From positions 434,001 through 498,000 of the forward strand of contig NZ_CP019288.1 in assembly GCF_009901525.1 (NCBI RefSeq): a stretch of DNA of 64,000 nucleotides. The letters run 5' to 3'. The position numbers were made by a program, and so were the translations under genes. The first letter of the stretch is position 1. Every line of letters begins with the position of its first letter. A model generated the notes under the pieces. It was not told the origin of the DNA, did no database searches, and saw only the letters and a program-made list of their open reading frames with translations. This document shows, piece by piece, positions 9,573-17,732 of this stretch. Origin of the DNA: Kordia antarctica. Lineage in GTDB: Bacteria > Bacteroidota > Bacteroidia > Flavobacteriales > Flavobacteriaceae.

Positions 9573-11492
9573 ATGAACACAAACGAAATTAGTAGTGTAG
9601 CCATTTATCCTCCAATTGGAATATCCAGAATTGGAAATTCGGAAGAATATTTCTTTTCACCCGATATTCCAGGTGTAGAAAAAGCACCTGAAGGCGGCTA
9701 TAAAGACCAAAAAGGGCGCGTAAAAAAGCAAGTTGCACGTTTTAGAATTTACGCTTTTGACAAAAACGGCAACGCATTAGGAGAAATTACAGAAACACAA
9801 AATAGTAACATTGAATGGCGTTTACAGGTTGCCAATGTAAAATCGGCTTGGTACATGTTTAACAATGCCTTAGATTTACCTGGCGCGGGAATTCCCTCTG
9901 CATATAGAAACGCTGATGTTAAAGGAGATGAAAGAAAACAATTGGCAATTACGCCAAGTCCTGTTAGTATTTCTGGAAAAAATGAAAAAGGAAAAAAATA
10001 TGATTTAGATGATGGTAAATTCTTTGATAAAAAAGTAAAACTAGGTCATGTAGAAACTGATGAAGAAGGCAGATTGCTATTTTTTGGTGGCGATGGAGAT
10101 TCAGCATCAAACGATAATGAACCTGCCATAACTTTTGCAAATAATGAAGGTTGGCATGATGATACGTGTGATGGAGTTGTACGAGCAACCGTAAATATTG
10201 GAGGAAAAAAGTTTGAAGCCGAACCTGCAAATGTTGCGGTAACACCACCAAATTTTGGTCCAGGATTGTACGGAGTTGTGACAATGAATGATGTGGTTCA
10301 AGACTTATTTATTCGTGAAATGAACTATTCAAATCCATCTGAAGATGGCGTTGTTTTCTACGAACATATTTATCCAATGTTAGAACGTATGACAAATACG
10401 CAATGGGTAAACTCAGGTTTCTTCATGTTATTTGGAAAAAACTCGCCTTCAGATTTTACAAATCCTGAATTACTAGAACAATTGGAAAGTCCTTCGGATG
10501 ATTCAAAACGATTGCGAGAACGTGTATTTGATTGGTTCCGTAATCCAGATTCTGACGAATATACACCAGCTAAAGTACCACCATTTTATGGAGACGGATT
10601 TGGCGAATATGCAAAAATTGCCATTGTCGATTTGCCAATTACACGAACACAATATACACGTTTGGAACAATGGGCTAGAGGAGATTTTGAAACTGGAAGA
10701 CCTCAAAAATATGTTCCTTTTGATGAATTATCGCCAGAAGCGCAAGTAAATTCATTAAATCAAGCGCCAATGGAAGAATGTTTAGGCGGACCATTTCATC
10801 CTGGAATTGAACTTACGTGGCCAATGCGCGTAAAAGAGATGTGGAAAAAACCGTATCGTTTAAATGTTGTAGAAGAAGGTGAAGCAACAGATTTAAACTT
10901 TGGCGCATTACTATCGCCAGCAATTGCCTTAGGAAAAAACGGACCATTATCTAAAAGTGGACCAGGCTCGTTAACACGTTGGTTAGGTGTTCCTTGGCAA
11001 ACGGATGAAGCAAGTTGTTTATCGGGTTATGATGTGACAACGTATTTACCATTGCCATCATTTTGGGCGGCTCGTGTGCCAAATCAAGTATTAAGTGTAG
11101 ATAGTTATGTACGTAGTGTTAGAGCTGAAAAACTAAATATAGCACAACGTTTAAAGCATTTTGATTACCGTCAGGATTGGTTGCGCGATTTAGGAACTGT
11201 ATATCAGAAAAAAATTAACTTAATGATTGCCGAATGGCACGAATTGGGAATTATTGCCAAAGTTGATAATCGTACAGAAAACAATGAAGAAGGATTCTTG
11301 CCAGATACAGTTTGGGTAGAAACTGGTCGTCATTTTGGCGAAGATGATGCTACTTTTAAACAAGTAATAAGAGCAGAAACAATTGCTCATGAAAAGTATG
11401 ATACAGAAAATTTATTACAACGAGTAGATGCGCCTTCAACAAAAGAAGAAAGTACACGAAAAAGAAGAACGCTGTCTCGTGGAGAAAGATAA
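9573..11492 (+). CDS. lodA: LodA-like cysteine-tryptophylquinone amine/amino-acid oxidase
   Basis: The 639 residues resemble the LodA/GoxA family, quinoproteins that oxidise amino acids such as lysine or glycine and release ammonia and hydrogen peroxide. Family hallmarks are the N-terminal IYPPIGISRIGNS, then EECLGGPFHPGIELTWPMR, RWLGVPWQTDEASCLSGYD and LPSFWAARVPNQVL. C482 in DEASC, with Asp four residues before it, fits the modified Cys of LodA. The Trp partner could be W498, W536 or W555 and needs an alignment. LodA proteins lack a classical signal peptide, as does this one. The next gene encodes the LodB-like flavoprotein needed to build the cofactor, and the two overlap. The substrate cannot be told from the sequence. 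Confidence 0.88.
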   Translation: MNTNEISSVAIYPPIGISRIGNSEEYFFSPDIPGVEKAPEGGYKDQKGRVKKQVARFRIYAFDKNGNALGEITETQNSNIEWRLQVANVKSAWYMFNNALDLPGAGIPSAYRNADVKGDERKQLAITPSPVSISGKNEKGKKYDLDDGKFFDKKVKLGHVETDEEGRLLFFGGDGDSASNDNEPAITFANNEGWHDDTCDGVVRATVNIGGKKFEAEPANVAVTPPNFGPGLYGVVTMNDVVQDLFIREMNYSNPSEDGVVFYEHIYPMLERMTNTQWVNSGFFMLFGKNSPSDFTNPELLEQLESPSDDSKRLRERVFDWFRNPDSDEYTPAKVPPFYGDGFGEYAKIAIVDLPITRTQYTRLEQWARGDFETGRPQKYVPFDELSPEAQVNSLNQAPMEECLGGPFHPGIELTWPMRVKEMWKKPYRLNVVEEGEATDLNFGALLSPAIALGKNGPLSKSGPGSLTRWLGVPWQTDEASCLSGYDVTTYLPLPSFWAARVPNQVLSVDSYVRSVRAEKLNIAQRLKHFDYRQDWLRDLGTVYQKKINLMIAEWHELGIIAKVDNRTENNEEGFLPDTVWVETGRHFGEDDATFKQVIRAETIAHEKYDTENLLQRVDAPSTKEESTRKRRTLSRGER

Positions 11493-12582
11493 ATATACAT
11501 ATAAAGTTGTGATAGTTGGTGGCGGTCCTGCGGGAATCGCCACTGCTATTACATTACTTTCTAAAGGAATTGATTGTTGTGTTGTGGAAGCGCATAAAAC
11601 GCCGATTCGTAAGTCGGGAGAAGCCATTCCGCCAAATGCAAAACCTTTGCTGAAACAATTAGGAATTTTATCTTTAGTAGAGAACGAAAAACATAAGGTT
11701 TATTACGGAAATAAAAGCTGTTGGGGAAGCGATATTTTAGAACAAAAAGAATTCATTGCTGATAAATTTGGACATGGTTTTTTGTTAGATCGATTGTACT
11801 TTGAAACACAACTTCAAGATTTATATAAAAATACAAATGCTTCATTTTATAGTGGTTATAAGTTGAAAAAAGTAGTTTCTAATGAAAAAGAAGTTAGTAC
11901 TACGATTGAAAACGATTCGGAAACCATCAAACTAAAAAGTAATTTTATTGTGGATGCAACAGGCAGAAAAGCTTCTGTTTGCAGACATTTAGGCGTTCAA
12001 AAAGAAACTTTAGATTCACAATTTGCGATTACGTTTAACGTGAAAATTTCAAACAATATTCCAAATGAAATCAGTGTTGAAGCTACTAAAAATGGTTGGT
12101 GGTACGTGGCGCCATTTACTGAAAATGAAATTACAATGATGTTTTTCACGCTTAAAGAGATTATTCCCGATAAGGAAAATATAGAAATATTTCTTCAAAA
12201 GGAATTACAAACTACAATTCATCTTTCAAAAATCATTAAAAATATAAAAATAGAGACTATTAAAATAATGCCCGCAGGTACAAGTTGTTTGCAAATTCCG
12301 TACGGAAAAAACTGGTTAGCCGTTGGCGATGCTGCGTATTCTTTTGATCCGATATCTTCTTATGGAATCACGTCTGCATTGGCTTCAGGCTTTTATGGCG
12401 GTCATGCTGTGGCAGATTATCTAAACGGAAAAGAAGAAGCGCTAGAAGTTTACCGATATGTAATGGAAAATGCATTTCAAGCGTATTTGCACAAATTAAT
12501 TGCGCATTATGAGGTTGAAAAACGATGGAAACAGAGTTACTTTTGGATGAATAGATTGGAAATGTTGAAAACTAAATGTTGA
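11479..12582 (+). CDS. lodB: LodB-like FAD-dependent maturation protein
   Basis: FAD-dependent monooxygenase-type protein. From the GTG at 11479 it has the dinucleotide-binding motif VGGGPAGIATA at about 13-23, KSGEAIPPNA after it, and the second FAD motif VGDAAYSFDPISSYGITSAL near residue 280. LodB proteins install the tryptophylquinone of the neighbouring LodA; adjacency here supports that role. Two starts are possible: ATG at 11428 (65-bp overlap with lodA and an 18-residue charged extension) or GTG at 11479 (14-bp overlap). The GTG places the Rossmann motif at the usual distance from the N-terminus, so it is preferred. The end is followed by a repeat-rich spacer. Confidence 0.85.
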   Translation: MEKDKYTYKVVIVGGGPAGIATAITLLSKGIDCCVVEAHKTPIRKSGEAIPPNAKPLLKQLGILSLVENEKHKVYYGNKSCWGSDILEQKEFIADKFGHGFLLDRLYFETQLQDLYKNTNASFYSGYKLKKVVSNEKEVSTTIENDSETIKLKSNFIVDATGRKASVCRHLGVQKETLDSQFAITFNVKISNNIPNEISVEATKNGWWYVAPFTENEITMMFFTLKEIIPDKENIEIFLQKELQTTIHLSKIIKNIKIETIKIMPAGTSCLQIPYGKNWLAVGDAAYSFDPISSYGITSALASGFYGGHAVADYLNGKEEALEVYRYVMENAFQAYLHKLIAHYEVEKRWKQSYFWMNRLEMLKTKC

Positions 12583-12941
12583 ATTTTAAAATATCCAATA
12601 GTGAAGCGAGTCTAGTAGGAGAATTTTAGTTTAAAAGTTTATTAGTTTATCTAATGTATAAATAATTCACATACCAAAATACCAATAATCTAAGAGCAAA
12701 ACGATACTAAAGGCACTTGCATTGAGCGGAGTCGAAATGAAGCCATTTCTAACCCCAAAGTTTCTAAAGTCGAACTTTTTGATAAATGATTTAAAAGCTA
12801 TCAACTTATTTACAAAAGAACATGTTGACTTGCAGATTATTTCTTAAAATCAAAAAACGGTGTCGACAAACAACCTTGAATCATTGAATTTTAAATTCTT
12901 GAATTGAGCGAAGCGATACTAAAAGCGAAGCAAGTCTAAAA
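12583..12941. other. Non-coding spacer with dispersed repeats
   Basis: No gene is seen. It holds TCACATACCAAAATACCAA (about 12668), which is the reverse complement of a stretch before the first IS copy (about 44560-44580), and the short element TTGAGCGGAGTCGAAATG (about 12724), which recurs at about 28590 and, inverted, at about 28545 and 54437. It separates the oxidase operon from the convergent M14 peptidase gene. Confidence 0.6.
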
Positions 12942-15467
12942 TCACATCATATTTGAAAAGAAAATAGCATTCATCAACAACTTATTCGTTCCGTACCAAA
13001 ACGCTCTAAAGTTGGTGTTGTCTGTGAAAACAATCACGCGTCCGCTTCCCATTCGTGTAGTTTGAAACGGCACAGTATTTTTTAAATGCTCTAAGTTTTC
13101 TTCTGAAATATAACCACTTAACAACGGATTATTCGTGTATTGAATTGGATTGTCATAGCTTTTTTCATTCGGTTTAATGAACAACGTCGTGTTTCTAAAC
13201 ATAGGCAATTCATCTTGTAAATAGCCAAAATTAATTGGATGCGAACGATCTATTTTTGTATTAAAAATTGCGCCACCAATCACTTGTGCGCCGTTGTGAT
13301 TTCTTTTGTCTTCAAACGAAACATTTTTTGATTCAATTTCTGTCTTTTTGAAATCGAGTGAAATGAATTTTTTATCACTTAAAAAACGAGTCGCATTTCG
13401 ATAACCAATCAATGTTCCACCATTTTTTACCCAAGTTTTTAATTTACTGGTTGCATTTGAAGACAAAGAATACGTATTCGGTAAAATTATATGTGTGTAT
13501 TTTGACAAGTCAAATCGTCCGAAATTATCAACATCCAACTTTGTCAATGGAATTTCGTAGCGTTGATCAAACAAATGCCAAATTTCTCCAGCGTCGTATG
13601 AAGTCACGTTTCCGCCAACAATCATAGCAACTTTGATGTTTTTCACTGCTTCAAAATTATTACTTCCCAAATCAATTCCTTCCGTTAAACCAGAGGAAAC
13701 TGCCGTAATATTCAAATTACTTTCGCTTGCAACTTTCGTTAAAAACGCCTTGATTTCTTTTGCATTCATTGCCTGATTTTGCGCAGGAATCATAATTGTT
13801 CCGTAATCATAAGTTACACCTTCTAGTGTAAACGGTTTCATGGCAACTTTTGCGCGCAATCCTTTTGCCTTGATTTTTGCCAATGCTTTAGGTGAATAAT
13901 ACTCGTTCCACTCAAATACAAATGCATAATTTCCGCTTCCATTTACAATTCCGTTTGGAGCTTTTAAATCCGTTACTTTGTTTCCTGCATTTGAAATTGA
14001 AGATAATTCTTCGTATTGTAAATTGAACGCTAATGGCAATGTCCACGCAGAAACATCATAAAATAAACTATCTTGAAATTGTGTGCGTTTCTCAAACATC
14101 GCTTTGATCAATCTGCTTTGTCGTTGATTGGTTGGAATGATGAAACTTGCACCTTTTTTATATTTTTTTCCGTTTTGTGTAAAATCGTTTTTTACTTCAT
14201 GAAACGCAATGTTGTGTCGTTGTAACATTTCTGCAAAATGATAGGTTTTTGCGGCATCTTTTTCATCTCCAAATACAATCGCTTTCGCGGAATTGGAATT
14301 GGCTTCGTTTCTTGCGTCTGTATAAAATTGACGTTGATAGTTTAAGATGGAAACACGCATGTTTCGAGCGGCTTCTAATGTTGATAAAGCGGCAGTTAAT
14401 TGATTTCGAATCGCGAAAGGAAACGTAATCAACCCATTTTCAGTTTCCTGAACGTGTCCGCGAGCACTTCCTTGTTCGAACAAAATTCCTATACTTCCAT
14501 TAATGTCTGGAAATGTGGAGCCTTTTCCGTAATAGAAATCGTCAAAACTTTCTTCAGTATAATATAAGGAACCAATTTTGTCAAAAGCTTTCGCGTGATA
14601 GGTTGCAATTTCTTTCGTTAAATCTTGATTCATTTGTGGTGTTAACGGATGTGTTCGTGAAGGAATTCCTGGTTGAAAAAAGAATGATGAATTTGAACCC
14701 ATTTCGTGATGATCTGTCAAAATATTTGGCATCCATTGGTGAAACGATTTGATACGCGCGCGCGACTCTGGTAATTGCACAGGCAACCAATCTCTGTTCA
14801 TGTCAAACCAATAATGATTTGTGCGTCCGGCTGGCCAAACTTCTGAAAATTCTCTATCGTTTGAATCTGTAATTAAGTGTTCGCTTTTGTGCATATTTAC
14901 CCAACCTGCAAACCGCTGTAAACCATCAGGATTGAAAGATGGATCTAGAAGAATTACTGTGTTTTCTAGCAAATTATCTATTTGAGTTCCTTCGGCGGAA
15001 GCCAAATAATAGGCGAGAAGCAGTGAAGCATTACTTCCGCTAGCTTCATTTCCGTGAATGGAAAATCCTTGATAAACTACAATTGGCATGTTGGAAACGT
15101 CTGCGTTTTTTCCGCTAATTTCTGTTAAGCCAACATGATTTTTACGAATTGCTTCAATATTTTGATGATTTTTCGGTGAAGTAATTGTCAATAGTAATAA
15201 CGGACGATCTTCAAAGGTTTTTCCGCGATCTTCCAATGTAATACGATCTGAACTATTTGCCAACGCTTTCATGTACATCACTAATTTGTCGTGCGTTACG
15301 TGCCATTTTCCAACTTCATGACCCAAAACACTTTTCGGTGTTGGAATCGTTTTATTATACGTAACTTCTTGTGGTAAATAATAGGAAAGTGCTGTTGTTT
15401 CTTGCGCATTCATCGCGAAAGCGGTAAAAAAAAGAACAGAAAATGCAAGCTTTAAAAACTGAGACAT
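12942..15467 (-). CDS. Secreted M14-family zinc carboxypeptidase
   Basis: 841 residues starting with a signal peptide (about 1-21, cut after MNA-Q). The M14 catalytic domain follows: zinc ligands H138 and E141 in SIHGNEASG and H253 or H254 in TDHHEMGSN, an Arg-rich substrate region, and a likely catalytic Glu in ILFEQGSARG near 330. This domain removes C-terminal amino acids or cuts peptides outside the cytoplasm. The C-terminal 300 residues include a segment resembling a class-I glutamine-amidotransferase-like fold (VAMIVGGNVTSYDAGEIWHLF), often found on such Bacteroidota M14 proteins. It is probably exported to the periplasm or beyond. It converges with the oxidase operon and appears monocistronic. 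Confidence 0.92.
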   Translation of the reverse strand: MSQFLKLAFSVLFFTAFAMNAQETTALSYYLPQEVTYNKTIPTPKSVLGHEVGKWHVTHDKLVMYMKALANSSDRITLEDRGKTFEDRPLLLLTITSPKNHQNIEAIRKNHVGLTEISGKNADVSNMPIVVYQGFSIHGNEASGSNASLLLAYYLASAEGTQIDNLLENTVILLDPSFNPDGLQRFAGWVNMHKSEHLITDSNDREFSEVWPAGRTNHYWFDMNRDWLPVQLPESRARIKSFHQWMPNILTDHHEMGSNSSFFFQPGIPSRTHPLTPQMNQDLTKEIATYHAKAFDKIGSLYYTEESFDDFYYGKGSTFPDINGSIGILFEQGSARGHVQETENGLITFPFAIRNQLTAALSTLEAARNMRVSILNYQRQFYTDARNEANSNSAKAIVFGDEKDAAKTYHFAEMLQRHNIAFHEVKNDFTQNGKKYKKGASFIIPTNQRQSRLIKAMFEKRTQFQDSLFYDVSAWTLPLAFNLQYEELSSISNAGNKVTDLKAPNGIVNGSGNYAFVFEWNEYYSPKALAKIKAKGLRAKVAMKPFTLEGVTYDYGTIMIPAQNQAMNAKEIKAFLTKVASESNLNITAVSSGLTEGIDLGSNNFEAVKNIKVAMIVGGNVTSYDAGEIWHLFDQRYEIPLTKLDVDNFGRFDLSKYTHIILPNTYSLSSNATSKLKTWVKNGGTLIGYRNATRFLSDKKFISLDFKKTEIESKNVSFEDKRNHNGAQVIGGAIFNTKIDRSHPINFGYLQDELPMFRNTTLFIKPNEKSYDNPIQYTNNPLLSGYISEENLEHLKNTVPFQTTRMGSGRVIVFTDNTNFRAFWYGTNKLLMNAIFFSNMM

Positions 15468-15949
15468 ATACTATGGTTGATTGGTTTGAAACACAAAAAT
15501 GAACTATTTACAATTCAATTCAAAACGGTAAAGCCGTATTTAACAGAAAACGACTCTAAAATTTTATATGTTGAACGCTAAATTTTGAATTAGAAAGTGA
15601 GTTAAATTCGTCATTACGAGGAGGAATCGACGAAGTAATCTGTTCATCGAGAAACAGATTGCCACAAGTTTTTTCATTTCGACTCAGCTCAATGTAAACA
15701 AAACTTTCGCAATGACATTTTAAATTAAAAGTGATTTTTTTAAAATAGTTCTTCATGATTTTGATTTGAGTTTTGAATCGAGTAGATTCGGTTGCTTGAA
15801 GAATGTATGTTGTGAATAGTTAACTAAAAATGACTAAAATTGAGCTAGTCAGACAATTTTGAATATTCCATACTTGAAATGGATAAAAGAAAAATAATTA
15901 AATTGGAGCTATAATTTACATCATATTAACACTAATCATTAAATAATAA
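15468..15949. other. Intergenic region with a family B repeat
   Basis: No convincing gene; a short minus-strand frame at 15556-15756 lies within the repeat. A long copy of the REP-like family B spans 15609-15717. The last 110 bp are very AT-rich and probably contain the promoter of the NYN-domain gene, but no consensus promoter was certain. Confidence 0.6.
15609..15717. repeat. Dispersed palindromic repeat, family B, copy 2
   Basis: Begins CGTCATTACGAGGAGG, contains CGAAGTAATCTGTT and AACAGATTGCC, and ends TTTCGCAATGAC, the inverse of its beginning. Transcribed, it would fold into a long hairpin. A short CATTTCGACTCAGCTCAATG segment (family C) is inserted in its right half. Confidence 0.75.
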
Positions 15950-16735
15950 ATGGAAAATAAACTAAATATAGCAGTACTAATCGACGGAGATAATGCGCAA
16001 GCTAAATTGATTAAAGAAATAATTGAGGAAGTATCGAAATATGGAAAAGCTACTGTAAGGCGAATTTATGGAGATTGGACTTCGCAATATATGAACAGTT
16101 GGAAACCAATCATCAATCAGCACTCAATCAGTCCAATACAGAAATTTTCATATACCACGGGAAAAAACTCGACAGATAGTTCTCTTATTATAGATGCAAT
16201 GGACATTTTACATGGGAAAAATATAAATGGTTTCTGTATCGTTTCTAGTGATAGTGATTATACAGGTTTGGCAAAAAGAATTAGAGAAGAAGGATTGTTT
16301 GTGATGGGAATTGGAGAGGAAAAAACGCCTGAAGCATTTGTGAGATCTTGTGAAGTTTTTACGTTTACAAAAAATTTAAAAAGCCCAGAGAGTGAAGAAA
16401 ATGAAGAGATTGAGGAAGTTGAAGAAAGTGAAGTAAAAACAGTAAAATCAAAAAAGAAAGCGACAAGTCGAAAACCTAAAGTTGCCGCTGCAAAAGTGAA
16501 ATTATCGAAGGAAGATTGGAAAACCATCAATAAAGCTTTTGATATATCAACAAATGAAGAAGATAGAGCGTATGTATCAACGTTAGGTTTAAATATTAGA
16601 AAAATTGATTCTAGTTTCGATCCAAGAAGTTATGGTTTTAGAAATCTAACGAAACTTTTTGAAAGTATTGATAAGTTTGAAGTCATTAAGAATGAAGTTG
16701 GCGGTTTGAATCATCCTTTAGTACAAATTAAATAA
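15950..16735 (+). CDS. NYN-domain (PIN-like) ribonuclease with OST-HTH/LOTUS domain
   Basis: 261 residues. The N-terminal NYN domain (about 5-145) has acidic residues expected at a metal-dependent nuclease site: D12 and D14 in VLIDGDNAQ, D in GKNSTDSSLIIDAMD, and SSDSDY. A charged linker with Lys/Glu runs follows (about 145-180). The C-terminal 80 residues (WKTINKAFDISTNEEDRAY ... PRSYGFRNLTKLFE) match an OST-HTH/LOTUS RNA-binding fold. Likely a cytoplasmic RNA-processing or RNA-decay factor; the target is unknown. A perfect 15-bp palindrome lies 12 bp after the stop, before the XRE repressor gene. Confidence 0.88.
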   Translation: MENKLNIAVLIDGDNAQAKLIKEIIEEVSKYGKATVRRIYGDWTSQYMNSWKPIINQHSISPIQKFSYTTGKNSTDSSLIIDAMDILHGKNINGFCIVSSDSDYTGLAKRIREEGLFVMGIGEEKTPEAFVRSCEVFTFTKNLKSPESEENEEIEEVEESEVKTVKSKKKATSRKPKVAAAKVKLSKEDWKTINKAFDISTNEEDRAYVSTLGLNIRKIDSSFDPRSYGFRNLTKLFESIDKFEVIKNEVGGLNHPLVQIK

Positions 16736-16746
16736 CGGACATAAAA

Positions 16747-16761
16747 CCGTAATAATTACGG
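16747..16761. promoter_or_regulatory. Perfect 15-bp palindrome upstream of the XRE gene
   Basis: CCGTAAT-A-ATTACGG is a perfect dyad 78 bp before the XRE repressor start. No T-run follows, so it is not a terminator. It could be the operator for autoregulation of the XRE gene; this is inference from position and symmetry. Confidence 0.45.
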
Positions 16762-16838
16762 CGACGTAAACATGTCGTATGCTTGACGCAATCAATAGAA
16801 TGCACACAATATATATTTGCTAAGAACAAAAAATAGTT

Positions 16839-17507
16839 ATGATGTACACAAACAATTTAGCAAAGAAATTAAAAGAAATACGAACGCTCAGAGGAATGTC
16901 GCAAGAATATTTAGCGGAAGAATCAAGAGTGAGTTTGCGAACTATTCAACGAATTGAGAACGAAGAGTCTGTTCCGACAGGAGAAACCATCAAACGAATT
17001 TCTGTTGCTTTAGACGTAGAAATGAGCGAGTTATTAGGCGCAAATACGATTGAAGAAACAAGTGATTTGAAAGGAACTATTATTTTTCTGAAACGGCAAC
17101 TTTCCAAAACAAAAGACAACGCTGAAATTAAAACTTTTGAAAAGTTTATTTCGATTTTAAGCAATCTGAAAGAAAAAGAGTTGCCTCAAGAGCAATTAAC
17201 TAAGATAGAAAGTTACATTACCTATTTGGAACTTGAAAAAATTCCGTCATTTAATAATGAAATCTTCAAGCAAAAACTGACGAAGTTTAAAAGATTCCTA
17301 AAGAAAAAATTAAAACTTGTACCGAATAACTATTATACAACGTACGCAATTAGTTTTGCTGCTTCATTTGCGATTGCGTTTGTAATTCAAGATGGAATTC
17401 CGTTAACTACGAAACTCATTGTGGTTTCAGCAGCTTTGGTATTAATTGGAATTGGAGTCAGTATTGATTCAAAAATAAAAAGACAGGAACGTGCTTTTGG
17501 GTTTTGA
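16839..17507 (+). CDS. XRE-family transcriptional regulator with C-terminal membrane anchor
   Basis: 222 residues. Residues about 8-65 form a helix-turn-helix of the Cro/C1 type (LKEIRTLRGMSQEYLAEES, VSLRTIQRIENEES). A charged helical region follows, then two hydrophobic segments near the C-terminus (YAISFAASFAIAFVI and LIVVSAALVLIGIGVSI), so the DNA-binding domain would be tethered to the inner membrane. The protein starts with two Met codons and the first is used. It is flanked by a palindrome upstream and by the NLR-like gene about 225 bp downstream. Its ligand and target genes are unknown. Confidence 0.88.
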   Translation: MMYTNNLAKKLKEIRTLRGMSQEYLAEESRVSLRTIQRIENEESVPTGETIKRISVALDVEMSELLGANTIEETSDLKGTIIFLKRQLSKTKDNAEIKTFEKFISILSNLKEKELPQEQLTKIESYITYLELEKIPSFNNEIFKQKLTKFKRFLKKKLKLVPNNYYTTYAISFAASFAIAFVIQDGIPLTTKLIVVSAALVLIGIGVSIDSKIKRQERAFGF

Positions 17508-17622
17508 GGGGAAACTACTTGAAAAAATACCTTTTATTAAGAGAAAAAATAACGCCTTACAGCTTAAAAATGTTGGTTTGTCTTTAGTTTGAAGAAGTCT
17601 ATCTGTATCTAATGTATGAATT

Positions 17623-17636
17623 TACGGAAAACCGCA
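17623..17636. promoter_or_regulatory. TACGG/CCGCA dyad upstream of the NLR-like gene
   Basis: TACGGAAAACCGCA is one base from the perfect dyad TACGGAAATCCGTA seen at 30783-30796. It lies about 97 bp before the start at 17733. Possible regulator-binding site (inference). Confidence 0.35.
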
Positions 17637-17732
17637 TTGCATATATATAATCTTTGTCTTACATTTAGAGAAAATAACTGGAACTTTGGAATTGGAGTTC
17701 TGTATATCTTTAGCTAGCATAAAAATAAATGA

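Noticed and set aside
9964-10301. Minus-strand frames inside the LodA-like gene
   Set aside because: Opposite-strand shadows with His/Leu/Gln-rich low-complexity translation; the sense frame has clear family motifs.
15556-15756. 66-codon minus-strand frame
   Set aside because: Lies within a family B palindromic repeat and encodes no recognisable protein.
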